Assembly: GCF_000208865.1 (NCBI RefSeq)
Contig: NC_018393.1
Location: 930,001-994,000 of the forward strand
From: Neospora caninum Liverpool
Taxonomy: Eukaryota > Apicomplexa > Conoidasida > Eucoccidiorida > Sarcocystidae
DNA length: 64,000 bases
Direction: 5' to 3'
The notes under the pieces were generated by a model, which did no database searches, was not told where the DNA came from, and saw only the letters and a list, made by a program, of their open reading frames with translations. Position 1 is the stretch's first letter; the number at the start of each line of letters is the position of its first letter. Below are positions 12,001 through 23,500 of the stretch, piece by piece. The position numbers and the translations under genes are program-made.

Positions 12001-12100
12001 GATGGCTCAGTACAAAATGCGAGACGGCGGTTGGTGTTTCCAGGCCAGCAAGACTGTAGACCTCGGGACTCCGAACGCGGGAAACAAACGGTCTGTGTAG
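9033..12100 (+). CDS. FBP1: Fructose-1,6-bisphosphatase paralogue, probably catalytically degenerate
   Basis: FBPase hydrolyses fructose-1,6-bisphosphate in gluconeogenesis in the cytosol. Five exons join in frame to 387 residues: 9033-9288, 9737-9897, 10577-10726, 10968-11226 and 11763-12100. Family landmarks are [19 protein letters not shown] (usually DPLDGSSNID..GTIF), [32 protein letters not shown] and EQAGGKA. The fold should be intact, but the Mg ligands are altered. The usual SEE segment reads TMM, so Glu97 and Glu98 become Met; Asp118 becomes His; Asp121 is kept; Glu280 becomes Gln. Substrate contacts Lys274 (to Ser) and Tyr215 (to Lys) are also lost. Numbering follows the mammalian enzyme and the alignment was made by eye. 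Exon 2 joins exon 3 with exactly the family spacing between these motifs. T. gondii is known to carry two FBPases; the symbol for this copy is from memory. It is probably a pseudoenzyme or regulatory partner. Confidence 0.88.
9340..9377. repeat. TA-rich microsatellite in FBPase intron 1
   Basis: An imperfect TA/TACA repeat just after the first donor site, of the kind found in many introns of this window. Confidence 0.7.
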
Positions 12101-14861
12101 GAAAGGCCATATGCCCCTGCCAAGAGAAGCGGTCCCACTGGAGCGGTCGAGAGACGTGACGTGAAAAAAGTGTTGACGGCTACGAGGTGCGCTGGTGAAG
12201 AAGTGTGATTTGAGGGCCTGAGACTCTCGTGGCGCCTCCTGGATGCGCTTTTCGAAAAATCGTGATGCATCGTCTTCCGGCAAGTTCGTCGCCTGCCCGT
12301 TGCCACTTGGGAAGTGAAGGATGTGACCCCGCGTGCCGATGGGAGGGGGTGGCGAGAAGCAAGGTTTGCCTTTGAAAACGAGCTGCCCCGCAGCAACAGG
12401 ACTGCGTGCATGCCCAGTTTCCGCCTCTGGTATTTGTTGAAGGGAAGAGCAGGCGAAAGGCTTCGAGCGGACGCGTGAGGCGCGTTCAGCACGTCCATGG
12501 CGCCGGTGCTGGTTCTTCACCAACTGTGTGTCCGAGAGCCTGTTGTCTATATAATGGTTGCCTGTGGAACTTGTTCCGATTTACGTCCCCGCGCATTGGT
12601 TCATGGTTTCACCCGTCTGTACAATGTACATTGCGCAATGTGATAGTTCCCATGCAAAACACAGGAATGGCGAGTGCTAGCGTCCGGGGGTGAGCAGTCC
12701 GTATAGAAGACCTGCGTCATGCGGTATTGGGTAAGGAAGCCTCCGGCATAGCGACTTCCACTGACGGGAACTGGAAGAATGGGGCGGGTAGGAAACCAGG
12801 AACAAACTTCGTCGATATCGCTGCGTCAGTCGTGTAAAACGAGAGCTGTGTAAGAGACAACCGACGATTGAGGCATGTTCCGTACACCGACTCTTGTCTC
12901 CGCGGCTGCGTCACAGACGTGGCGCTTCTGTCCGTGACGCGAGCAGAATAGGGTGGCAGTACCGGCGCTGTAGCGAGTGTAAGCTTGGAGTGCGCGATCT
13001 GACCAAGCTCACTTTGTCAGCGGGCCTTCGTAGCCAGGACCAGGTGCCCGCACTACAAAAGACCATGAAACATCAAGTCAGGATTCAGATTTCATAGATT
13101 CGCTCATACCGGAATCTCCGCCGACGAAAGTTCAGCAATGCACCCTTTGCATCCACTCTGCAACTTCAGGTTGAGACTGTCTCGTTGGAATCCTCTCTCA
13201 CAGCTCCAAAAGTCAGCGCTCAAGAAATTACGAGCAGGTCGCAGCGGTCCGGCGTACCTCAGCGACAAGAACGGCTTTTTCGTACCGTTCTAGCAGGCCT
13301 GGCTGCGTACTAGAGTGCGGTAAAACTATTTCAGGGCCGTGCAGATGTGCCTCGCAGCCCCCTCAGACGGAGGCGGCGCACGCGTAGAGCGAGCGTCTGT
13401 GGAATCCGAAATGCTGGTCAGGATCCGACTCCTGAGCTAAGGAAAATCGCCGGTGAACGTTTTCGTGACGCACCGCTGCTGAACTGGATGATCGTCCGGT
13501 TCCCCCATCTTTCAAGAGAAAACCTACGTGAGGCGCTTGGACAGACAACCTCGGCAATCGATAGGCGCCTGCAGCTCATACACGCGACGCGAACCCGTAT
13601 CTGGAAATGGTCCTTGCGTCGTCAACATCCCAAATGGTGTGTGTGTGTGTGACCGTGAAAACGTAAAGTTTTTCCTGCGGCGGGTCCCCTGCGTGGGAAA
13701 GTGCACGAACTCAAACTACACCAGGCAGGGGTTGCGTCCACTCGTGTGCTTTTTTGTCCGTCCCGTATGCGTGTGGAGCGGATCGGAGGCTGACGCCCGG
13801 AGCCGGAAAGAAAAGAGTAACTGGACGCTCGTGCGAACTGAGTACTCGTATTTTCAAATTTGCTGGTGTCTCGAAGCAGCCTCACCACGGCTCCTCTCTC
13901 TCTGTGCCGAAGCCTGCCGTGGCTTTTTTCCTGTCGGTAAACGTGGTGTCTTGCGATGCTGCCAGTTCACAAGGCAACGACGCCCCTCTAAAGGAAATCG
14001 AGGATGCACCATCCCAGTCGTCGTTTGAAGAGATTGCTTTCGGACTGGGGCCACTCCCCCGGCAGTCGTGCGTGAGGAAATTGTCACGCGTCGCCATGCC
14101 AGGCGGCGTTCCTTCTCTGGCCAACCGCCTTGTGCTACGGTGTATGGAATAGGCAGCCGCGCAGCGCTCCCCCAGCTAGCTGCGGGCGAGAGAGTGACTA
14201 GACTTTGAGTCAGAAAGAGAAAACGAGGTCAGTCGGGCCACCTTTGTGAAAAAGTCTTGGTTGTGGAGAGTGGGAAGCGTCCGCATGCAGTGAACGAACG
14301 TTTTTTTCGCATTTTCTGCTCCCAAGTCCCCCAGAAATCAGCGGGTCTGGACACCGCCTCGACCGTGCTGGACGCTGTCACAAACATACCCTTGGCCCCA
14401 ACCACACCGTCCACTTGGACGTGGACCGGTGTTTTCGTCCGTGGCAGCGGTGTCTTGGTAAAAAGCTACTTTTCTACGCGATGCAGAGGAACAAACATGC
14501 CAGCGCAAGTGGCATGAAATAAGAGAGTTTCTCTTTCTCTGGGCGAAAGAGAGTGTCTAGGTTTTGGAACAATAGGGGAACTCTCGGGCGAGAGACTCCA
14601 CACAACGATCGACACGGCTGCGACGCCCCTCTCGCTCTTCTTCCGTCAGTTTTGCAGATTCACCAGTGAGCTTTTTGGAAAAGACGACTCACTGTAAATA
14701 TTCGCTTTTGTATACGCGCACGTGCACATTGAGGCGCATTTCTAGCAGTGGAAAGCAGGCTCAGCGAGGAAACTCGCGTCCCCGCCCGTCCGTATGGCCC
14801 TTGATCAAGGAGCGCTTTTCCATGAGTGGAGATAACCTCAAAAACCGCGACTTTGAAGACC
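12101..14861. other. Spacer between FBPase and the four-TM gene, no supported gene
   Basis: About 2.8 kb. Open frames at 13347-13652, 13528-14028, 13754-14152 and on the minus strand overlap each other and show no motif, TM segment or splice-linked partner. A short GT repeat sits near 13637-13651. It probably combines the FBPase 3' UTR with the promoter and 5' UTR of the next gene. Confidence 0.45.
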
Positions 14862-17243
14862 ATGGCATTCTGGGGCGTGGAATTCACGACCGCTCCACTG
14901 CTGGAGTGGCGGATGTGGACGCCGTTTCTGGCGTTTGTCAGCTTCCAGTTCGTCTTCCTCATCGTCCACATTGCGGCGCAAGATGCCCTCGTCGGTGTCA
15001 TCGTTTTTCTCTCCTGTGCCTCGTGCGTGTCCTGCATCGTCTGGCGCCGTGCAGCGGTTCTGTTGGCGAATTTCGTGATGCAGTGCTTCCTCTTCTTCGT
15101 GCTGTTAGTTTGTGCAGTCACGGGGGCATCGTCCATGGCAGGACTGCACGAAAACAAGCGGTACATGGCGCTCATTGTCTTCCAATTTCTGGCTTTCTCA
15201 CTTGGCCTCGCAGCCTGCGGCGCTCTGGCGTACCGCTTCAAACGAACGGCGCCGGTCCTTCCCGTCGCTGCTCCCGTTCGAAAGCCGCCGATCGAGTTCT
15301 GCGAGGAAGTTCGCCGGACTTCGTCTCACCAGAGTCTCCGTTCGAACGGCACCGACAGCGGACTGCTTACGACCTTGTTTGGATTCGTTTCCTCCAGTAG
15401 TCCGTCGATCTGTTGGAGTCAGTGCCTTTCGGACGCAGAGGTGAAGACTGCGAGTACCGAGGCGTCCCGGAGCCTCGCGCCAGCCTCTGAGAAAAACTCC
15501 CCCGCGCCGATCGACAAAAGTGCTGCGCTGGGCCTCTGCAACCGCAGAGAGATCTGCGCCGCTGAAGGTCGTGAGGGTGACTGGTTTCTGTCTCAGAGTC
15601 TCCGACAGGACCAGGACAAAGAGCAAGTCTATCAGGACGCCCTCGGAAGCTTTCCGGCGTCGTCAAGTCTTGTCGCTTGCCAGGCGCCTTCTCAAAGGGA
15701 AGTCCCTCCCGCCGCCCAAGTGCCAGCTTGCGCTCTCTCCTCCCTAGCTCCGTGTCTCAACGCCTCTTTGGTTGGAGAAGAGGTGTCCTCTGCGGGAGCG
15801 CTCGGGGACGAGCGCGACTTGCATCGGGATTCGGGCGAGAGCATCGTGGTCTTCAGCGCAACTGACGACAAGGGAGTCTTTTTCTTGCGAACCACCAGCG
15901 TCTCTCCTGCTCCTTCGCCGACGCACCTGGACAGCGAAGCGTCGTCCTTCGATCTGGCTGCTCAACCTTTGGACGCGAACCCGCAGGCCGACGCGAGACG
16001 AGAACCGGAATCCCTCCCGCCGCAACCTTCGGACACTCCAGCGACGACCGAGCCGAGACGCTACCGTGTAGGCGCGTATTCGTGCGAAGACTATGCCTAC
16101 CGGCAAACGAGTGACGGCGAGCCGCCTGCTACGTATATCGTTCAGCTCTCCGACACGGACTGCAGTGGAGGTAACCGCTCGCCCGGGGCCGGGGCAGACG
16201 GAGCGAGAGGCTCGCCGAAAACTGGCCTGGCGATCGAGCAAGGTCCGCCGTCTCCTCTTCAAGATGCGTGGAAGGCTCTGAAAAGGAAGTCCCGGAGGTC
16301 TGTGCAGCATGCGATCCATTACCTCAGCAGCGGTGAGGCGCCGTCCGATCGCTCCGGGAACGCGGTTCCTGTTGATGGCAGCGGGCACAACGAATGCGGC
16401 CAAACTCCACAAGACTCACGAACGGCGCAGGGCGGAGAATCGCCAACCGGGCCCATCCACGAGGGCGCCAGTGTCAGCGGAGTATCGATTCCGACGGCGC
16501 TTGGATCGTTCCGGCCGCATATTCACCGCGGCCTGCGATCCCCAGTGGCGATGTCTCCTGAAGACGTCAGCCCCTCTGCTCCTGGCAGCACAGCGACTGG
16601 CGATCAAGACACGACAGCGGAGCCTAGTGGTAACGTTCAGACGCTGTCCGACACACTAGAAGCCGGCGGTTCACACGTGGAATCCACGGTGACTACGCCG
16701 GGTGCCGAGGTGAAGGTGAGCCATGGCGGGAACAAGATAAAATCGCGCGTGTTTCCCTCGTCGAGAAGCAGCGACATTTTCCCGGAGCTACGATCTGATG
16801 ATCAGCTAGACCAAGAAGCTGAGCATCTTTCGGCACAGTTACCCTCCGGACATGTGCCTGAAGACGCCCGTACAGCTTGCGCAGGTGGCCGGAGCTCAGC
16901 GGCTTCCAAAACGGGGTGGGTGTCGGCGGGGAGTGAAGACCGCAGCTGTTCACAAAACACGAGATACGCACCGCCATCGCTTCTGCCCGGTGCGGCAGAG
17001 ACCCAGGCGGAATGGCCCGAAGATGATTTCTCAAGCGACGAAGGCAGCGTCAATTTGTCCCTGAGTTCTTCGGAAGCAGATTCCCAAGTGGGGACTCACC
17101 GCGACCAATCTACTGGCACGTGTCCATCGGATTCCGCCAGTGCGGATGATTCCTCAAATGCATCTGCTGCACTCATTCAGAAGCCAACAGGCTGCGATAA
17201 TACACCCTCGAGGGTTCTACAGGGGGAAGGTGCCCTACCGTAG
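14862..17243 (+). CDS. Four-TM (MARVEL-like) protein with very long disordered tail
   Basis: A single open frame of 793 residues from the first ATG (ACCATGGC context). Residues about 17-125 form four closely spaced hydrophobic helices: PFLAFVSFQFVFLIVHIAA, ALVGVIVFLSCASCVSCIV, LLANFVMQCFLFFVLLVCAV and ALIVFQFLAFSLGLAACGAL. The loops are very short, a layout typical of MARVEL-like four-helix membrane proteins. No signal peptide precedes TM1. From residue about 130 to the end, roughly 660 residues are Ser/Pro/Glu/Asp/Thr-rich, low in hydrophobics and presumably disordered and cytosolic, ending in an acidic Ser-rich stretch. I do not recognise an orthologue by name. The MARVEL assignment is by topology only. 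A structural or scaffolding role at a membrane is a guess. Its neighbours give no functional clue. Confidence 0.75.
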   Translation: MAFWGVEFTTAPLLEWRMWTPFLAFVSFQFVFLIVHIAAQDALVGVIVFLSCASCVSCIVWRRAAVLLANFVMQCFLFFVLLVCAVTGASSMAGLHENKRYMALIVFQFLAFSLGLAACGALAYRFKRTAPVLPVAAPVRKPPIEFCEEVRRTSSHQSLRSNGTDSGLLTTLFGFVSSSSPSICWSQCLSDAEVKTASTEASRSLAPASEKNSPAPIDKSAALGLCNRREICAAEGREGDWFLSQSLRQDQDKEQVYQDALGSFPASSSLVACQAPSQREVPPAAQVPACALSSLAPCLNASLVGEEVSSAGALGDERDLHRDSGESIVVFSATDDKGVFFLRTTSVSPAPSPTHLDSEASSFDLAAQPLDANPQADARREPESLPPQPSDTPATTEPRRYRVGAYSCEDYAYRQTSDGEPPATYIVQLSDTDCSGGNRSPGAGADGARGSPKTGLAIEQGPPSPLQDAWKALKRKSRRSVQHAIHYLSSGEAPSDRSGNAVPVDGSGHNECGQTPQDSRTAQGGESPTGPIHEGASVSGVSIPTALGSFRPHIHRGLRSPVAMSPEDVSPSAPGSTATGDQDTTAEPSGNVQTLSDTLEAGGSHVESTVTTPGAEVKVSHGGNKIKSRVFPSSRSSDIFPELRSDDQLDQEAEHLSAQLPSGHVPEDARTACAGGRSSAASKTGWVSAGSEDRSCSQNTRYAPPSLLPGAAETQAEWPEDDFSSDEGSVNLSLSSSEADSQVGTHRDQSTGTCPSDSASADDSSNASAALIQKPTGCDNTPSRVLQGEGALP

Positions 17244-20200
17244 ACTTCCGACGGGGGACGGCGGCATAGCACTTCATTCTGACGACGGTAGAAGAGGAAG
17301 TGCTAAGGACAGGGCAGGAGAGGAAGTCACACGAACCAAAATGACCAGGAGGCAGGACTCTCGCTTTTTTGAACTGTTTCGTCGATGGCGGAGCTCCGCT
17401 GAAGTGGTTGACCAGGGACCGGCCGCCCCGTCGGTTGGGGATTTGCACACCTCATAAAGGGTTCCGACACTGACATGCTTGTCCGTGACTTCCTTTCGAG
17501 ACGTATATCCTCCAGCTATGCAGTGGGAATAGTGGAGGGCGGTATTTTCGAGTGACTAGGGAGAAGAAAGGATGGTCGGAGACTGGCGTCTGCGTGCCGG
17601 ATGAGCTAACTGGGAAGGGAACGATTCCTCGCTCAAAGATGCAGATGAATCGCACTGTCTTGAGTCAATGTTGAACTTAGGTTAACGTATTGTTTTGGGC
17701 GTAAGCGAACAGGCAATTCCTTACGCGATTCAGTTCACGAATCACCGGTAACTTTCGGTGTATGTAGGGTTGCGGTGCCGATACCGTCTTCCTGTTGTCT
17801 CTGGTCAGTTCCGACAACTCGTGAACCGTTCTGCCTCTGGAGGCAGCTTCACAAGCCATGTGAACGAAACTGCCTGCGCATGCTTTACCGTCTACACGCA
17901 TTGGAGCCTCAGCTTTGGTGTACCATGCGAACGTTGGTCTCAGTCATGCCAAAAGCTCCGCAAGTGTTCTGCCACGTAGAAAAACACGCAAGAGTGTGCG
18001 GGCTCTGCCGGGGAAGAGCACAAACACCGCGTTCTGCCAAATTAGGAGTGGTGTCGAGTGTCTGAGTAGTTGAGAGCAGTTGCCATGTCGGGCAGTCAAT
18101 CAGGGATTCATCGTCCTCTTTGCATTTCCCAGCACCCCTGTAGAAACAGTTCTGGTTACGGGAAAAATCCGAATTCTTTAAAACTGCACTCACTTCACCC
18201 GAGCCTACGTTCATCGTGTGAGCACACTAAAAGCGAGGTTCCCAGTCTTTGTGATCGTTTTTCTGGTTCCTAATGCCACTCGATTTCTCCGGCATTCCGT
18301 CATCTCTGCCCAGAAAAGTGCCTTGCTTGCTCTCCCTGGTCAGCTCCTGCTGTATCCAGGGTACCATGTGCCCCAGGAAAGCCGTGGTGGATGCCTCAGC
18401 GGAGTCAGTTACCAGCCTGGGTTTTGTGCCTCGGGGTCTCAAGATACGCTTGAGCTAAATGTCATTTCACCGAAGCCACGCTTGCAGAATTTAGGCATGG
18501 GGTACGCAGACGAGAGAGGGGTGTTTTCTCCTATATATATCTGAAGCCTTTGTCATGCAGTCCGCGATTCCAAGACCAGTTCAGGAGAGAGCAAACTACA
18601 ATCAAGTGGTGACTGGTTAGATGCAAAAAGTCGACACCCACACTCGTAGCCGCTTCACTTTGGCTCTCCGCTGCAGCGCTCGCCGGATACACCGGTGGAA
18701 ATGGAAGTCTCCCAAAGGGACTAAGTTCATCTTCAAAGCACTTTAGGAATTTGCCTGAGAAACGTGGAATTTCTGTTCGAAGCAGTGGAAGCCTGCGGTT
18801 TGAATGATGACACTAAAGATCTTTCTACGCTTGCGACTCCGGCACTTGCAGCTCTGAGAACTCCGTGCTGGTTTCTCTTTCACTCCCCCTAACTCGTCTT
18901 GGTTTCTCTTTCACTTTCCTAACTCGTCTTGTTTTCTCTTTCACTCCCCTAACTCGTCTTGGTTTCTCTTTCACTCCCCTAACTCGTCTTGGAGACTCAA
19001 TGTGAGTTGTCGGATGCTGCCATCTGTGAGGAGCGTCCGTTCTCTGTTTTGCGGGGGGTTAAAAGCTCCGTTCCTTCGCCCGTTCGTGGCTGCAAACGAG
19101 CCTGTTAAACGACAGACAAGAGACCCCGCCAAAGAGAAAGAAAACCTCTATGAGGGAACTTTTCCTCGGTTCGAAGAAGGGTTCGTTCCGAGAGGAGGGC
19201 ATAGAAAAAGGAATAAGATTGGGAAAACAAAAGAGGGGTAAGAAGACCCGGTAGAGGTTTTTGTCACCTGTTCTCCCGAAGAGCTGCGGGATGCGTCGTT
19301 GCGTCGCTGGCCGGTCTCGGGGTCATCTCCCAATTCCCTTCGCTAGTAGACCCGGAAGATCCAAACAGCCGAACAAAAAAGGAACTTGAATATAGTCGAC
19401 ATGAGGGGGAGATTCAGAGAAGGAGCGGCGAGAAATAGAATTTGTATTTTTTACAAGACGAGAGGTTCCCCCCGCGTTCCCTGCTGTCTTGCCAGCCGTA
19501 GCTAGCCTAGACGCGCTAGCGCAGGCGACGGACTACCATGCCCGTGTGTTGTCGGGGGAAAATCTAGCCGCAGAACCTTTTTTCATCGACGCTTTCGTCG
19601 CCTCTTCCATTGCGTCAATAACAAGTTCTTCTTTGCCTCATTTTGAGTCCATTTCACACGCGAACGGAAAAGCTGTCCGCGTGTGAACCGCGCGGGGGAG
19701 AGCAGTGGGCCGGGCATGACTGCTCTATCTGCTCAAGATCCCCCCTTTCGTTTCCTTGAGACCTCTTCCTCACTCTCTCTCCGTCTTTCTTTACTCTTTC
19801 GTCTCCGTCCCTACTTTCACGCGAGCCTGCCTACGTCGCATCCCGACGATCAGAGAGCCTCGCGCGTCTCCCGTCCTTTGAAGCGTCTGTCGCTCCGCAT
19901 CGTGCACCCGCCTGTCGAGAGAAAGGATGAGGGGGAGATTTTCTCCCTCAAAGAGCGCTTCCCACAAACGACGAACGGTTTTGCTTCGTCGAAGTGAGTA
20001 GTCTTCAAAAGGACGTTCGCGAGTGTTATTCCTCGGTGCGGTCTCAATGGGTCGAGACAGCCGTGGCGCCAGCGCTGTAAATTTCTCGCGGACCACTCCA
20101 TTGTTTCTTCACAACCGTCTCTTACCCCTTGTCCATCGTTTCTTCACACGTGCCGATTCCCGCTTTCTGCCCAGCATTTCTGTCTTCTTTCTTGGCCTTG

Positions 20201-20529
20201 TGTGCCATCCGTCCTCTCGTTTTTAACGGTCTCCACGCGGAAATGGATTCCGCTCCGTAGCTGGACCATTCTCTGTCTGTGGACGAAAGCGCAGGCGAGA
20301 ACGTGATAACCGAGATAAGACAACACACCGCGGTATCTTTGTTGACAGGGACGACATGCGGATCCTTGCTTAGCTGCCTTGAGGCGCGCATCCGGTTTCC
20401 TGGCCGCCTTTCCCCTGCCCCCCACTGTATCGTCTTTCGGAGGCGACTGGCGACTCGGTCAACCCCAAGCAAGTCGCCTTTTGTCCTTGCCTTTCTTCCA
20501 GTCCAGCCGCTTCTCTACGCGCCGTCAAG
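17244..20529. other. Long upstream region of the giant gene
   Basis: About 3.3 kb between the four-TM gene and the giant secretory gene. Open frames are short and overlapping. It contains a 30-31 bp tandem array (18870-18990). Pyrimidine-rich sequence from about 19740 to the start codon is compatible with a promoter and long 5' UTR. No gene is supported. Confidence 0.5.
18870..18990. repeat. Four-copy 30-31 bp tandem repeat
   Basis: The unit GGTTTCTCTTTCACTCCCCT followed by AACTCGTCTT occurs four times in direct succession, with one- or two-base differences between copies (one has CCCCCT, one has TTTCCT). It lies about 1.5 kb before the giant gene's ATG and outside any coding frame. Confidence 0.9.
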
Positions 20530-23500
20530 ATGGCGCGCAGCTTCCCGGTCGTGCGTCCCGTGTCTGTTTCGCTCTTCCTTCTTCTGGTCGGTCCTTGTCT
20601 AGCTGTTGGGGGTGAGCATGGCGGCCAAGGCTTTCCTTCCCGTCTCTTCTTTTTCCCCACTTCCTCCGTGCTGTCTGACGCATCTGCTCCTTTCTCATCG
20701 CCTGTTTTCTCTCAAGTCAATGCCCCACTCGAAGGCTCGCCCGAGACAGGGGACGCCGTTTTCGCGGCCAGCGACGAGAGCCCAGAAACACGCGCGAGGG
20801 CCTTCGTGGAGCTGATGGACGCGCCGACGGAGGAAAGGCCTTTTTTCTCCACTCCTGCCTCGGCGAGTGCCTCTATCAAAATCAAACCCCATGGAATCTC
20901 GTGGGACAGAGTCGGTACGCCCTGGGACACGAATTTGCTTGAGCTGATCTATCTACACTCACCTACCGACATGTGTATATAGTCAACTCCGAATGTCCGA
21001 TGAGTCCGTAGCCGAAGAGGGTTCCTTTGATGTTCCCGCCTCCTCAAGTCGATGTGTGTGTGTGTGTTTGTGCGAGGACGAGCGGGGAATGACGATATCC
21101 AGGTTCCCTTTGGTTTCTCTCGTCTTCTCTCCGGCCCCTCACCGTGTTTTTTGGCATGTTCCGTCTGACGCCTTTCCCTATCCTCCCCTTGCCCCCCCCC
21201 TCTCCCCCCGCCTCTCTGCAGGAACGTCAAACGCTCAGCCTTGGTCTCCGCTGGAGGGAGAAGCGAAGGTCCGGGCCGTCGTGGCGCCTCTGTCTGCTCT
21301 TCAGATGGAACAGGTGTTCTCCACAGTCCGCAAAAAGGACAGAAAAATCATCATCAAGACTCTGAAAGCTCTCACGCGCAGGAGTTTCCAAAAAGGTAAG
21401 AGCTCGAAACGAACATTGCGTGGTGGAGGGCAAGGGACCCGCCATTCTTGGTTTCGAGTGTGTGCCGAAAGAACAGGGGAAAAGGCAATCGGATAGATTC
21501 TGCTTCTTCGAGGAAGAAGTCAGGGCCTGAATTTTTGCATGCCCCCAGCGATGCTTCACATATTTTTTAAAAATCGTGCAAAATCCTCTCTTTTTTTGCA
21601 CTTGTAAACGCCTGTACACTCGCAGGTGCGGAGAATGTGGCAATGCTTGCGTATATATGTATATATATATATATGCATATATATATATATATATATAGTT
21701 GCATGGCTGGGTGCGATGCGCGTTAGTAGCACGTGCATACATCCCGGGGTAGAGGTGTCTTCGCAGCACTTGCCAGGTTCGTCTAACTCTACACCTACCG
21801 CTGCACGTCTCCGCACTCGCAGGTATACCACCCAATCTACAGATGCTGGCATAAGCATACGTATAGATATTCGCTGCCTACTGGTGTGTTTCTTTTTCTC
21901 CCTTCCTTTTTTTCGTGTACAGGAGACAACTACATCACGACGTACACGTACATTGGGCACCTGACCCGCGCGAATCCTCTTTTCCGCTCGGTTGCGCGGA
22001 GCGACGAAGAGAAGCGCAGGCTGCTGTCTGCTCTTTCACGAATAATTTCCCACAAGCGTAAGCACTTTCGGGGCCGTCGGAACAAAGGACGAGAGCGAGA
22101 GGAGCCCAGTGTGTCGCAGAAAACTGCGAAAGGTGGAGCGAGCAGACGCGAGGCCAGAAGGTCTCGCTGCGAGCCTGTTCTCGGGATCCGTGTCCAGGTC
22201 GCGTGTGTCTGTCTCTTGCGGTCTGTTGGTCCACCGACCAAGAAACCTACACTTTCACGTTGCCTCTCACATAGCAGAAAGAGTGGAAACAGAGAAAGGC
22301 ACACCCAATGCACTTTCGAAACGCGCATGCGCGTTTGTCGCTGTCTCCAAGAACGCCTGTTTGCCGAGCCGGAACGTCAAAACGTGTGCATTTCGCGGGA
22401 GAAACTCGGCCGTCTTGTACGCGTGTCGTCCTCTGCGCGACCCCGTCGTCGCTTCCTAGTCTCTGGATTGGACAATTGTGCGCTGGTCACGAACCGCGCG
22501 CTACATCCAGAGGCGACGGATTGGTTCTGTGGAGGACTTGCTGTCTCAGGGGTGTGCAGTACTCGTACTTCTGTTAACTTCCTTAAGACTGCCGGGAGGA
22601 AATGCTGCGACATCCCAGGTCTGGTGACACAGAAAGGCTGGGGGAGAAGGAGAATCTCAAGATTCGTGGTGGAAAGGTGCCCAGCGGGGCCAGGGCTTTC
22701 TCCTGTTTCCCGTCAGCCGATCGACTCCATCGAGAGAAGTCTCGGCCAGGAGCTAACCAGAGACCGAGAACGCTCTCCGACAGAGAGATTGTGAACAGCC
22801 AGCGGCTGTCTTGCACATTTTCCGACGTTTCTGCGTGTGTCCGACGTTTTCTGTGTAGCTCATAGGAAACTCAAGAAGAGGAAAGAGGAACTCTTTCGCG
22901 CCATGACGGTCGTTCGGAACTACTTGCGAATCCCGAAAGTGGTCCAAAACACAGACCCGTTTCTGCTCGAGTGCACGGCGCATTTGGTCGAAGATATTCG
23001 ACAGAATCGCCGTACGCGAACCGTGGATCCACTGCCTGGTTTCTGTGTGCTTCCTCTCTTTTTTTCCGCCTCTTTCTTCACCACAAAGCGAGGCGTAAAA
23101 GGAAACCAGAGCGCCTCTCGGTGTCAAGATCGCATCGGCGCGTGCTGGCTCAAGCGGGTCTTCACCGTCATGCGTAGCCCCCCCAAATCACCTAACAAGC
23201 CTCCGGCAATCCTTCCTCAAGCGCACACGTTTCGCGCTTTTCCCCTTTTATCTCTTGTCGCCCTCCTTTCTCTTCTCTTTCTTCCTTCTTCGGCCCTCTC
23301 TTCTTCTCGCTTCTCGTGCGGAGCGTATCTTTCTTGCCTGCGTGCTGCGCTGGCGCCTGGCGGCTCTGGAGAAGTCGATTTCGCGTGAAGGTCCGCCCTG
23401 CTACCCTTTGTCCTGCCTGTCCTGAGGTCTGCGCGTCGACGCTCGTTTCCTCGATGCCTCCCCGCTGCGCATGCAGTCTGCCCACACGTTCCATTTGCTG

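Noticed and set aside
11759..12523. A 254-codon minus-strand frame
   Set aside because: It lies opposite the last FBPase exon and shows no independent motif.
17140..17457. A 105-codon plus-strand frame overlapping the end of the four-TM gene
   Set aside because: It overlaps the gene in another frame and continues into the likely 3' UTR. Composition is random.
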